Program-made: the position numbers and the translations under genes
Notes under the pieces: model-generated
Database searches by the model: none
Told to the model about the DNA's origin: nothing
What the model saw: the letters and a program-made list of their open reading frames with translations, nothing else
Assembly: GCF_901709675.1 (NCBI RefSeq)
Contig: NC_051100.1
Span: 2,854,001-2,918,000, forward strand
Length of the DNA stretch: 64,000 nucleotides
Reading direction: 5' to 3'
Source of the DNA: Syngnathus acus
Lineage: Eukaryota > Chordata > Actinopteri > Syngnathiformes > Syngnathidae
Shown here: positions 12,305 to 25,900 of the stretch, in pieces
Layout: the number at the start of each line of letters is the position of its first letter
How positions within the stretch are numbered: the stretch's first letter is position 1

Positions 12305-15300
12305 ATTGACAGTCCAATCAACAATGTGTAGGCGGTTGGGCTGCACGTGCAAAGTACGGCAAGCTCTTCGTGCCGGATCCATTTTGCTCTCGTCTCCTGG
12401 CAGACACAAAAGCAGATTAAAGAAAGGAGGGAAAAAAAATATGGCATCAATCTTATCAGCTGCTGAGTGCGATTTTTTAAGCATATGTTAATCTCCTCTC
12501 CTCGTCGCCGCTTGTTTATCTCTTATCAAACATGGCGCTAGGCGACGGCCAGCTTTGTGGCCGCGCTATAAGTGCTATTATTGGGATAATTGCGGCCATT
12601 GTGGCAGGTGATACCGCCGTTTTCAAAACAGGACTTGTGGGTAAATAGGAGACATCATCAAAAAGGGGATTTTGAGAGCAAAAGGCTACATGACACATTT
12701 GAATGCTTCTTCATCCTCGCAGCTTAACCTTCAGTACGCCCACAAAAGCAAGGCGGAGGAATAATAACCAGGTCACAAGCGCACATGAATGACTAAAACC
12801 GCCGTATTCATGTAAATGTAAAGTTTTTACTCGCATTGTTTGCGTAGAAAATATAGTGAGTGATAGCAAAATGCAGCATTCATTTATAGTTTTTTTTGTA
12901 TTTGTGTCGCATTTATCTTAATCCTACATATGACTCGCTAAAACCGAGACATTCGCCTAACATTTAACTTCATCTTATCAAAGACTAATGCCGAGGTATT
13001 AATATTTGTTACATATGTCGACACAGGAGTGCACCCCAAGTTACTTGTGTAGCATTTAGCTTGATCCCATGCGTGATATATTACGTGATGTGTTACCAGA
13101 AGATTAGTAGAGATTATCCCTCACATGGATATCGAACAAGCGTGTTTATATTTCTGATGACTCAAACTTGTTAGTCGACCTAATCCGCCACCAGCGTTGA
13201 GTCACACTAAAGATTTACGCCGAGTGATGAGCACTTTTCCTCACGTACATGTTTCAACGATTGATAAATTAAAAAAAAAAAACACACCAAACAGCTGTAA
13301 GTATATTAGCGTGGTCAGCTTCTTTTCTGCTGATGAAGCTTAGCCGTAATCATTGTAACTTTGGGCAGATTACCGGCGCGGCCGCCTTGTAAGCGCAGGC
13401 GGACTCGTCTTGACCTCCTCGGCGCAGGGCTTAAAGACACAAGAATGGCATTTTAGCAACTTTAATGGGATAACCGCACTAATCTTCCACCGGCCGCACG
13501 AGGAAAAGTGCGATGGCTATAATACTCTGGTCGCTTGGCGATCGTTGTTGTGGCTTTTTAATCAAGACCGCCTCTTTTGTCACCGTTTCCTGTTTTTACT
13601 GCAACTTCAAAATGCAGTCTCTTCGAGGCAGTATCCTATAGCCACCTGAAATTTGGTAGACATGAGTGGATCCACAAAAAAAGTCTCAAGAAAGCTATTT
13701 TAGGGCCTTTTCTGGGACAAACACATCCTGTTGGAACATTTTGAAATGTAAGCCACAAAAGTCAACCAGTATCTCAAAATTTGGTCGACGTGTCTTTTTT
13801 GAGTAAGCCCACAAAATATTCTCAAGACGTGCTTGAAAAGAGACCATGACTGAAAAGACCCGGGAGATCTGCCCTCTTTGCTATGAAGTAGCTATTTTAG
13901 GTTAACATTAGCCATTTCCAGGAATCCTTCAAAGACAAACTCTTCCTAGATTCCAATTGCTACACAATTCAAATTTTGTCTACCCGACTGTTGGGCAATG
14001 CTCCAATTGCGAATTCCATTTTTTTTGCCATGACACTTTTAATCTGGCGCACCCCCTGCAGTATGGGAATCCCTGGCATAGAGGATTGGAGAAGAAAAGA
14101 CCGCTCAGGATCAGTGCCTTAAAAACCCATTGCCTTTTGCTTGCCTTTGAGGCCGCAAAACAAAGCCTTTTTTTTTTTTTGCTTTGTTTTGTGAGGAAAA
14201 TGCGTGTGTGTGTGTGTGTGCGTGACTCCGAGGTTCAGCCGGGTCAGAACACAGATTAACCCCCCCCACCCCAACACCCCCCTCCCTTTTGCCTTTACTC
14301 CCGCTCATTCCGTTAATCCCGGCGGCCATTTGAATGTTTGAGCGGCACAACAATTTAATTAAGAGTCTGCCCAGGCAAACGCAGCAGTCCACCCCAATGC
14401 AGTGACACCACCCTCCCAGATGTGCGCTACACCTGCCCTCCCCCTCAACATACCCCTACCCCCCATTCTTGTGTTCTCCAGCTCCATGTCAACCTTTCAT
14501 ACATTCTTTAACAGTGGGGATGAAAGGGGGATTTTTAGGAAGATTAGGGAACGGGATCCTCTAGGCATTGTCTGACAATCCTCAGATAAAACGAGCCGGG
14601 TGGACAAAGTCAACGGGGGTGAGGGGGGTTGCAAAGAGAGGGGCGCGCGAGGAGGTTGGGTCGGGGGGCGGTTAGCGGGGCTGTGCGGAGCCACTTGCCT
14701 AGGGACGTGTAAGTTACATTTTGTTGCGCTCGCTTTGTTTTCTCGCCGCTTTCTTCAATCGCTTTCCGTTGCGCGGCCTTGGCGTGCCAGCAAAAAGGGA
14801 CGATTAACATTTTCAGTGGGTGTGTGGTGGTGAGGGGGTGGCTAGCCTTGGAGAGAGAATTGAGAGGTGGACAATGGCCGCTTATGATAATCTGCTCTTT
14901 ATTGGAGCATCCCGCCAATGCTTTCATCAGCCGCCTGTGTGCCCCCGGACCTCTTGCAACGCACGCACGCGCGCGGGCATGCGCACAAGCGGAACATCCA
15001 AGTTCTACACTTGCCCATCTTGTTCTCAAGCTCTCACTGATACCAGCTTGCCTCGTAAACCACATTTATGTTAATTGCACTTTTTTTTAGTATAGTACAT
15101 TTATGTAGTTTTAGAGTGTACCTGTTCTATTTAAAAAAAAAACACCTATTTGATTAAGAATGAAATTTAAACCTTGCCTTCTATTTTATTGTTTATTATT
15201 TTGAAGGAAAGAATTCTATGCATACATCCAAAATAGAAACATTTTATTTTTTATTTTTACATTATTTTATTACATACATACAAATAAGGTAGTTTGTTTT

Positions 15301-16868
15301 GTTACTTTGTTGCATATTGAGATATTGGATTTTATTTGCTCCATATGTACAATCATATGAGTTGCATTGTAAAAAAAAAAAAAATAATTATTTCAAACTT
15401 ATTTTATTTACATACTATAGTATATCACATACAACAAAAGTATTTTTTTTCCAGCCAACCAAATCGCAGACATTTTACTTTCAATGTCTTTACAAATGTA
15501 TAAATACTAATTATAAATACGCGTATTCCTTTATTTTGGTGAAATTGCTAATCAGACAATATTTTTATACATGTTCTGTTTATTCATATTCAAACAAGTA
15601 CATTAGTATTGTTTAGTTTTATTTCAATATGTTTTTCCATTTAAAGCTAAGCTATTCTGAACCACTTGTTTGCTTTAGAATGTGTTAGAAACTTTTATGG
15701 GGCCCTCTATAAAATAGTTGGACAATTACTTTAGTCCAATGCATGACTTTAAAAATCGAGACTTTTTAAAATGTGTTAGTTAATAGTTTTTTTTTTTTTG
15801 TTGCATTGATTAGATGGGTTAAGGAATGCAGTCTTGCCATTGAAAGACCTGCAGGCTCAATTTTGTACCAAAGCAAAAAAATACAGTGGGAAAAAAAATA
15901 ACATCTTGATTAGATTTTGATTTATTTATTTTTTCTTGCTGTATTTTTGTTTATTTCTACAGTAAAATGTGTGTGACGCTTCGCAACGTGTCCCAGAATT
16001 CGCGGACTGCTCGCTCAATTAACGGTGTCTTTCTCATGCTAACGGTGGCGGTGACGTCGGACAATGCAGGTTAATGATGGGGGTTTGGCTCTGGTAATTA
16101 CGCCATTCACTTGCTAACACAGCTGCTGGCCAGTCCCCCCCCACACACACACACACGCACACATTGCAATAGCCCCAAGACCCCCGTACACACTCCTCCC
16201 CATTTCCCCATTGTAATGAGCACTCCGGGCTACAAATACCAACAGCTGTGTTTCCCAATACATTTCCATTTAAATATCTATTTCAACGTGCGTGTGCTTG
16301 TGTGTGTGTGTGTGTGTGTGCGTTGAGCCCCATGCGGTGAAACTAGCATTATTAAGCCACTGAAACGCTAAAACCTTAAAGTTGATTATTTCATTTAAAG
16401 TAAAGAATTGACAAGTTTAATGATGGGCGGATTGTCGACGTCTCCGCCCTAGTGAAGTTTCATTACATTTGCATTAACACAACTAAAATGATTTAAATGA
16501 CATTAATTAAAAATAAACAAAAAATAAGCGACATGAAAACAAATGGGCGACATTAAGCAATTTTTTCGGCGATGACTTTTTTACTTTTACTCCTGACATT
16601 CGAAAACAGATTCATGTACTCGGGATGGGCGAGTACCAAAACCAGGTCCCACTAAGTAGACTGTAAAGTACTTTTGCCTTTGCTTATTCCCCAACACAGG
16701 AAGTCAAAGGAGGATGACTAATGTTGTTAACCCAGCGTTGCAGATTAATTCATTAAGCATTTCGTCATCGTTCCTCCTCTCGCCCCCCCCTCCCATGTCA
16801 CCAGGCGTGTAATATGACACCCTTCAAATTTGTCCTAACATCTACCCCAGGGGGGGGTCAAGCTTGCA

Positions 16869-16902
<34 letters not shown>

Positions 16903-19900
16903 GCATGGTGGCTAATGGAGCAGGCGGAGCTACTTATGCTAAAAAGATTGTAGCTGTCCGTCAGCAAGCTGGCGTCCTGCTCAGGGTGTTATCACCACGA
17001 CATACTCAATGACTCCCTCATTCACAAAATCAGTTTGACACCTTTTTAAGGGTTCTGTTATTTATTGACATCAAATTTCGTGCTAATTGGTGAAACCGGT
17101 GTTAATAGCTCTTTTTTTTTTTTTCCCCTAGCTTTCCAGGGGGCACTTACACACAGAAGGTGCCCCGCCTCTTGTGGCTCTGATACCACCTCCAAAGATT
17201 GACTCAGTCCCCCTCATGTCAACACATCAACACAAACAAAAAAAAAAGACCTACAGTGTGTGGTGAAAGAGGCTTAATAAAATCCACACGTGCTGTCCCT
17301 GTCCGAAACACGACACTCCGGACCCGACACGTTTAACCCGCCGCTAAAACGTTTGCGCTAAGCCTCTGCCAATTAACGCCGCAGCCCGGCCAGCTAAAGT
17401 TGACAGTAGCGTAAGTCAACTCTCCGTCAACCTAAACAGCCCACTCCCCCCCTCCGTCTAAGCTCCCCCCGGCGAGCTTCACACCTCACCGTGTGTGTGT
17501 AAATACACACACTCAGGGGAGCTAAAGTACCTGGCTTAGCTTTGCTTAGCAGCCGAGTTGCCGCTTATCAACAGGCGTCCCGTAACACCAGCATTAAGCC
17601 GGGTTGCAGGCAGGGATGTTTAAACGTGTTTTTAGGGCTAAACCCCATCTGATACTTTGTGCTGGGGGAAAACTGACGGAGATTTGCAAAGAAATAGTTA
17701 AGGAGTCATGTCATCTCCTGAAATCTGTTCATGCTAAACTAAAAAGACAAACGCCATTGAAGGGCTAATAGAAAATAGCATGCATGTTATGATAATGATT
17801 ATGTGGTACCGCAACTTTTAGACTTGAAAAAACCCACAACAAGCAGTCGCTTAAAAATTGGGAATTTGTGGAGTTTCACCGTACACCAAGTAAATCCCAC
17901 GGTTAATGGCTGACCGTGTGAGAGGGATGGTGTTGGGTGAGGGGGGGATTACTGCACTGTTTTGCATCAGTTGCCTTCTGCTGGGTGGCCCCCTGCTTGA
18001 CAAAAAAAGAGGGAAAGAAGAGAGGAAAAGCATTTAAAGCTGCACATTGAGGAGGACAGGAGGGCTCTTAATGCCTTCAAAGCTCAGGAGAGGAGAGATC
18101 TGCCATTCAGCAATTCAGCTGTTGATGTTTTCTGGTCCGCAACAATCGAGGAGGCTCCGCCGAATGACGCCATTGCTCTCCCTCCCCTTCTTGATTTTTT
18201 TTTTTCTTCTCGTGTGTGTGTGTCTTTGTGCTTTAAAATGATGTGTGCATGTGTGTGTGTTTTATATTATGGGCCTGAAAAAGAAAAAGCGTTGACGATC
18301 GGCCTGGGAAAAAAAAAAAGCGTTGACGTTAGGAGAGAGGCTGAGGATGAGGAGGGCCAGATGACGGAGCTATTCATTGGCTGATAAGAGCTGATGGAGG
18401 GGTTAATAAGCTACACCGCCAGGTCATCGCCGCCTTTTTTGACGCGGTAGAGGAGCAGAATGGAGGACGGCTGAGATGTGTGTGCGTGAGTGTGCGCGTC
18501 TGTGTGTCTGTCAAGTATCCCCCGTATTTGAAAGAGTGTTAGTGTCCCTCAAAGTTGTCTTTCCGACCTCACTTATGTTGTGGAGGCCGGTTGTAACAGT
18601 ACAACAAAGTTAAGCTATAAGTGGCATTTTAAACGGCCTTGAATTTTTTCTCAGATCAATTCATATCACAAATATTTTCATGATTTACTTCGATATTTTT
18701 TGATAGATATATATTTCGTTTTTATGTGACTTCAAAAAGTTGTTTGAAGCACTTTCAGCAAATTGTCGGTATTTTGCTGACAATGTGATTTCCAAAACGT
18801 AATAATCATCTTCTAATACTCCAGGGTCATATCGAAAGGCCTTTGGGGGTCGGCGTCATCTCGACATGCTCCCTCTCAGGTGGATGTTATTCCCGGCGAG
18901 CTTTCCCGCTGTTGTCTCGTGTTTGTTTGAGGAATCTCTCTTGTCGTGTCATTGAATCCAAATAGAAAGCATCCCCCCAAAGGGCCGAGCGAGCTGATGA
19001 ATGGCGTGTGGAGGGGGCTCCCCTAGCGTGGGGTCTCTTCTTCTTCTCCTCCTCCATACCTGCCCTTGTCCCGAAGCTAATAACCCAGGCTCCCTATATC
19101 AGCCACTCACCTTCATAATAAAAGCTCGCCCCCCCATGTAGCGGCAGATCACGTCGTTAATAGGATGATACCTTTTGTGTTGAGATTATGAGCGAGGATA
19201 GCCTCTCCTCGCTTCTCTACACACCGAGGCACGGGCATCCTGCGGGGGGCTCCCCGTCGAGCCGAGGCGGCCGTAAACGAGGCCTTTGTTCCCGGGCCTT
19301 GTACGCTAACGGGCCGGCTAATGAAATAGCTTTTTTTTGCGCACGGGGTGTCTGCAGGTGAGCGAGGCCTTCTCGGTGATATTAATTACCTGAAACGCGG
19401 CACAGCTCTCCATCTGCCTAAAGTGGAAGTGCGTGTTGATAATGGCGCCAGTGACAATAATAATGAGACAGGTAATTGAAGAGGGTAAAAAAACCCACCC
19501 CGAAGCGAAGTGGGGGCAGGTTGTAAATCATCTGATTGACGCTAACGTTTATGCTAACAAGCCTGTTGAATGAGCTTTTATGTTTTTTCTTGTATTCTCT
19601 GCGTACTTAATGGTTACAGTACATAAAGACGGTCAGAATTTATGCTTGTACTGTAGATTATTTTAATCGGACACTTTGACAAGTGTTGGGAATTAAAGTT
19701 CCCGTCAAATGGAAATGACTGTCGAGTAAACTTGCCCTGGTGGGCTCTTTTGTTTTGGTCGTTTGTTAGCGTATTGATGAATGTGGTATTTTTCAGAGTT
19801 TCTAATTCTGCCCTGTGACATCATCCAATGACATCATTGTGCCGCCTCAGGCCATCTTGTTTCTTTGTTGCCGAGATGTTTATCGTAATCACATTTTAGT

Positions 19901-22900
19901 ATTGCAGACCCTTTTTCTTTGTGTAGCCTTCACCAAGCAGCTAGCTGCTAAGCTAACCTTCTTGTAACCGAGGGCACTTGTTCCTGTCACCAAATCCACT
20001 CGCCAAACAACAGAGACAATCAGATAGGCGGTGTGTTGCCTTGCTTGTATCTTGTGTGTGTATTTGACTGCGTTTGATGGTATCTGTGTGTGCTTCTTGT
20101 CATCATCGCCACCATATTAGCGGTGTGGCCATCAGTCGTCTTTTTTTATGAAATGCTCCATGTCTGAGTGCTAACAATAAATTAAATGAATGGTGCATCA
20201 GTAATAAACCTAATATCATCAATAACATAACTAAGTCACAATTTGGGGTTTGGTCTGAGGTCTCTAACACCCTCAAATGACATCTTCCCGCCTCTTCTTT
20301 TCCTCGCTTCCACCCTCAAATAAATAGCTCCTTCTGCTTGCCAGGCGTTTTTTAATCCCCTGCGGTGGTCGACTCGCAGGGCGCCACAATGTCACTGGAG
20401 CTTAATATTTGCCGTGATTATTTGCTTGTTTTATTGGACTCGCGGGTGGCACACTGACCCGCCTTTATTTCGCTGCCGGCGTCCGTTTGAAAGTTGACTA
20501 CAGTAATCCACCACGCTAAATCCCGACGCGTCGCTTTCATCGCCTGCCGTCCGTAATGGAATGACGACATCGCATCGGAGCCTATGCACACACACACACA
20601 CACACACACGCCTTTCGTGCCGGCGTCTTTATTATTTGTGACAAAATGAAAATAAATAAAAAAGATAAACAAAATATAATCCGCAATGTAATACGGACTG
20701 CACCTTCGTACATTTCTAACACGAGTGTGTCTTTGTTTGTTTGCGTGTGTATGCAGGCAACAACAAGGAGGAGGAGGAGGCGATGATGCAGGAGTGGTTC
20801 ATGTTGGTCAACAAGAAGAACGCCCTCATCAGGAGACAGAACCAACTCTCTCTGCTGTACGTTCACGTCGCGTACTTAACTCTCCCATTGATTGACATGA
20901 AATCAATAGAAACGTGCACGTTATATGCGTCTATTGTACGTATTGTCTGTGTATGTCTATACGTGCAGGTGTATGTGTGTGTGCTCAGCTGGTACACACA
21001 CATTTGCGAGGATGAGGAAGCGTGCGAGCGGCGAGATTGAAGTATTCCTAATCACATTATATCACGACCAAAGAGGGGAGGGAGGGGGGGCAGAGGGCCG
21101 TTTAAAGTGGCCAATTGACAGAAGGGCTTATTATGAGGCCTTTGTGGTCCCTCTTTGTGCGGGAAAGACGAGCGTCAAGGACAAATTCTATTAGGGCTCA
21201 TTTTTTAATATGGCTGAAAGAGGAAAGAATTGAATTTGTGACACACACACACACACACCTGCCGTGATGTCATTTCACACACAGACAAACTGAACGGTGT
21301 GTGTGCGGCACTAGATTAAAAGTGTGAGAAGGTTCCGGCGAGTGTGGCAATCGATGTTTATTTATGTGGGTGTCCTGCCGTAATGATTTAGTCATTAACA
21401 TATTGATGAACTTTGCTCCTCCCTCCCGCCTGCAGGGAGAAGGAGCACGACCTGGAGAGACGCTTCGAACTGCTCAACAGAGAGCTCAGAGCCATGCTGG
21501 CCATCGAAGGTAACACACACACACACATTCACACACGGGTGCAGAACTTGGTTGGCGCGCTGCCTTCAGGTGCCACTCAGAATGCACACCGACGCCAAGA
21601 TGGTTCAGCATGTATCTAGTCAAACAATATTGATGTGTGATAGTGTGCGTGTTTATCAGTCTTAATTTAGTTAGTTAATTGTTCGACTGATTGACTTTTT
21701 TTTTGTTTTGGGGAGGCTAAACGGATTAGTGCCGTTTCCATTCATTGCAATGGGGAAAGATGCTTTGCTAATGGAACAAGTCACTGCTTCTTAGCAGCAA
21801 CACAGCCAAACAAAGCACACCAAAAAAATACTCACGTTCCATCAGTAGCGCTTTTATTTCGTCTTGAAATGCGTACTTGGCTTTTCTCTATGTTGTGTGC
21901 TTGATGAGCTTGATGTTAATTGTGTGGATGAGGATTAGACTCCGGGTCCTGCCAGGGATTTCGCTTGCTGATACTTGATCAATGCTATCTGTTTCCTGCG
22001 CCGCCGAGGCCCGACTAGCCGATGCCTGATTGCAGAGCCGCGCTGCACTTTTTATCATCCAAAGCGCGTTAAGCATCCCGCCGCCATTGTGTCGTATCAA
22101 AGTTGTCGGGAAGCGAGTGGAGGCGAGAGGGTCCGGGGGAAAGTTTAATCCCCTTCGAATGCGTCCTCTTTGGCAAAATGAACCTTTGGCCAATCAATGC
22201 TAATTGATTTTGCTATTCGACATTGACCACACCACCCCGCCATAAGACCAGCACTCCCCTCGACAGCCTCCGCGCGACCATTGTCATTTCACTGATAAGC
22301 TACCTGCGCCATCATAAATCAATTGTAATTAGCACGAGAGCAAGGGGGGGGGGGGCAGACAGGGGATGGCGGTAGACATGCATAGTCGAGCAGGAGCGAG
22401 AGAGCACGCCACACTGGCTTCCGTTTTAGTTATTTATCGGTATCGAGCCGCTTTGTCGACGGCGTCACTCAAATGTGTGTGTGTGTGCGCGCGCATGTGT
22501 GTGTGCGTCAGTGACTCTTATTTGGTGCTTGGTCGGGCCCATTGAGCGACGGCCAAGCGTGAGAGTGATTGTCGATTTTGGAGGCCAGTCCATCACACAC
22601 ACACACGTGCGCACACACAGTGAGAGACACACAGGCTCTCAGAACTGAGATACACCTGGACACTACACACACACACACACCTTTCTAAGATAAACTAACA
22701 ATGATACACACAAACCGTATTCCAGCAAACAAACTGCGGAGAGTGGAGGCCTTTATGTCCACATATTTTTGTTGCGTTTATTATACCATTCAGGGATCTT
22801 GTTCTACTTCAATGTGCTGCTGTTTTGGTTAGCAACAGCGCAAACGTTCACCATTTTTTTAACCTTGTCTAGTAGCCTTCACGAGCTGAGACGAGTAGAC

Positions 22901-25900
22901 TTGCGAGCTGTAATTTTTCTTTTTGTAATGAAGAACGTCGGCATCTATTTGAGGGCGGTGTTTATCTGTGTAAATCGGGGCATGCCGTCTGTTTGAGTTG
23001 GGGCAATTATTTGAGGAAATACGGTAAACAGCAGGCGAACGCTCATGTAGTGAGCCGAATGACATATTTGGGGAAGCGTGCAGATACGCCTTTCGTTGTT
23101 GTTGATAACTGTGTGTGCGTGTGTTTGCGTGTTGGTGCGATGCCAGACGGGGAAATGCCATCTGTATGCCACGCTCTCATCTCACCGCCGCAAAATTGAT
23201 CCACTATGGCCTCTTTATCTGCTTACACATTCACACCTATGAGTGCGTATGTGTGTGTCTCACCGACGTGTGTGTGTGTGTGTGTATTTTGTAAAGCGGG
23301 CGCCCTCTCAGCATCTAAAAGGGATTTATGCATAGTCGGGTCCTGGAGTTTTTCCTGTTACGCTTTGATTTGATAAGCTTTTTTTTATATATATGTTTAA
23401 AATCAATATGTAATCCTATGCAGGAGCTTATCCCCGTGTACACGCAACACACGCACACACACACACACTCAGTTTGTAAATCTATTTGGGCTTTTGTAAG
23501 GCACAGGGGCGGCGCCTTGGCCTCCATTGATTAGCTTCACTGTGCAATGTGATCACATCGGCGACTTTTCATGAGGTCGCCAACTCGTTCGGAACGGATG
23601 TTGCCTCGTTTTTTATTTTGTGCGGGAAGAGTTTATGCAAGCTAATGTTTAGCCAATGACAACTGATTTACCGAATATAGTAGCAATGTGATAAGTGAGA
23701 TTCGATTTTTTAAATCAACTATTTAAATTCACAAATTTTTCCCCCGACCCCCAACACTCCTTTTTCTCAACTTTACCGTGTCTGTCCTGGAAACGACTGC
23801 TCGCTTGTGATTGGCTAAAACGACAGCCACCTGTAGTTTTACCACGTACATTTCATCTTAAGGTAACAGGGTCAAGTCAAAGCTGACAACTTTTGCGCCT
23901 GATTTTTTTTTTTCCGCAATTACTTTTCACTTTGACTTGAGCCAGCGTCTGCGAGGCGAATGAACGGCAAAACACCAAAGGGAAGAAAAAAAAGGTATTG
24001 CTTGTTATGAAGCAAAGATCAACGTCTCCTTACTTGTTTGGAGCGCTCCTCTCTCTGCTGAATGCATTTGGAAGGGCTTGGCGGTGGGAGGGGCATCCAT
24101 CCAGGCCTGGGGGGGGGGGGGGGGGATAATGGAGATTGGACCAGCGCATTCTTGTGTGCCTTGTGCCGACTCTCATGGTTACCAGCGGTGTGCACGGCCA
24201 GACTTAATCTGAATATGCAGCCACCGTGCCAGCAGTGTGCAAGGTTTTCCCCTACGTGGAACCTCTCTGTGAGGGAGGGGGGTAGGGGGGGGGGCAGAGC
24301 GTCTGCGGGGTGTTGTGTTGGTTGACGGGTGTCTGCTTACCCAGCCTGCCCAGCTCTGCTCACGTCTCTCATCTCCTCTCTTTATTGTTTACCTTCCTAA
24401 TGAGGGGGGCGGGACCGGGTGATGTGTGATTGACAGCACCATGCCCCCCCCCCCACCTCAGCCCAACATCTCCCTCCCCAACACACACACTAAGCCATAC
24501 ACACTGGCTTTTGGGCTGAGAGGAGTTGTGAAGCTGATTTTTTTCTCTCTGTGCTTGAGAAAGTTTTGGTTTTTTTTGGCTTCCTGTATTGGTACAAGTT
24601 TTTGCTGAACAATATGAGAGATTCCTTAACCAGCTTTTCCTTTTTCTAAACAATTTAGTTTTGTGGAAAACAAATATAATAATAATAAAACTGTTGGATG
24701 TGCATTCGTGACACTGGGTGACTTCCGAGGTTTACCATAAGATGACCACTCAGACGATTCATTTTCTCCTCTTGCTACCTGACATACGAATGTGGAAAAT
24801 CCACACAAACATTTGTACAACACCGCTGTGGAATTTACATTTCTCCCTGGAGAGTAAATTTGTTTTGGGGAGGCAGGCAAGAGGAAAAAAAGAGATTGTG
24901 GGAGGACAAATATTGGAACTGTGTTCATTTTGCTCTGTGCTCCACTTCAAAGAGATGATGAGGACCAATCAGGAGACAACTAAGACTTTTCTGGACGTGC
25001 ACATATAAACATAGCCAGTTTATTTTAGATCATGGATTAATTTATTGATAAGTCAATATGTCATCAAAAATTATTGGAGGGGAGATGTTCAGGTTCAAGT
25101 TGCCTGCAAGTGGGAATTTTCGTGAGCCAATCAAATGTTTTAATTAGCGCCTCTAATGGTGAGAATGGGAAGGCGGGGCGTCGGGGCTTTTCTGTGTAGC
25201 GCCCGGGGCGGATGTGAGCCCCTGTGGGCGACCCCCCCCCCCCCCCTCCTGGGACAGGCAGATGGGGATTTGGGTGGGGGTCCGACCTGAACCCCCGTGG
25301 GGGCCCTTTCCTGTTTCAGAGGCGTGCCCCCACCTTTTTGTTTGCTTGTTTACAAAAGTGCCTCATCATCGACATGCCGTTAGCGACGATTAAATAATTT
25401 TCATCCGTTCGATCAACAGCTTACTTGCACCATCCAGACTTTTGACACTTGAAAAAGCAAAACATTATGGGGGGGTAGGATTGTAAGTATTGGGCAAAAC
25501 ATTTCTTAAACAAATCATTGAAATCTTCAAACATTATTATACAAAATAGACAAAATAGCGAATGGTATTTTATTCATTTTTTTGACATTCGAACATTTAA
25601 GGCTCCTGGTTTCCCTTTGGTCACAGTCAAATCTGAATGAATCCACTTTTCATGATGTCAGAGGTTTTCGAGCCACTTCCAAATGTGACATTTAGCTAGC
25701 TAGCTAGCTCTTCTTGACCCTTTGCCGTCGTTGTTGCTGCTTTTGGTGCTCTCAGACTGGCAGAAGACGGAAGCCCAGAAGCGTCGTGAGCAGCTGCTGC
25801 TGGACGAGCTGGTCCTTCTGGTCAACAAACGGGACGCGCTGGTCCGGGACCTGGACGCCCAGGAAAAGGAGTAAGTCGCAGGCACACTAGTACACCTGCT

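Larger units (their letters stand above)
10032..20756 (+). other. ehbp1: 10.7-kb ehbp1 intron f-g, rich in conserved-looking noncoding DNA
   Basis: There is no coding exon here: the protein continues directly from exon f to g. Several low-repeat stretches dense in TAATTA, ATTAGC, TTATCA and GGATAA-type sites (about 11,400-11,780, 12,480-12,620, 16,380-16,560, 19,330-19,500, 20,280-20,560) look like candidate enhancers. Interspersed are a C35 run at 12270-12304, AC repeats at 10352-10373 and 16871-16900, and an AT-rich tract at 15,070-15,960. The neighbouring developmental gene otx1 makes a bystander-enhancer role plausible; that is inference. Confidence 0.5.

Noticed and set aside
12228-12491. 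Poly-Pro / poly-Gly frames around 12,270
   Set aside because: They are produced by the C35 homopolymer.
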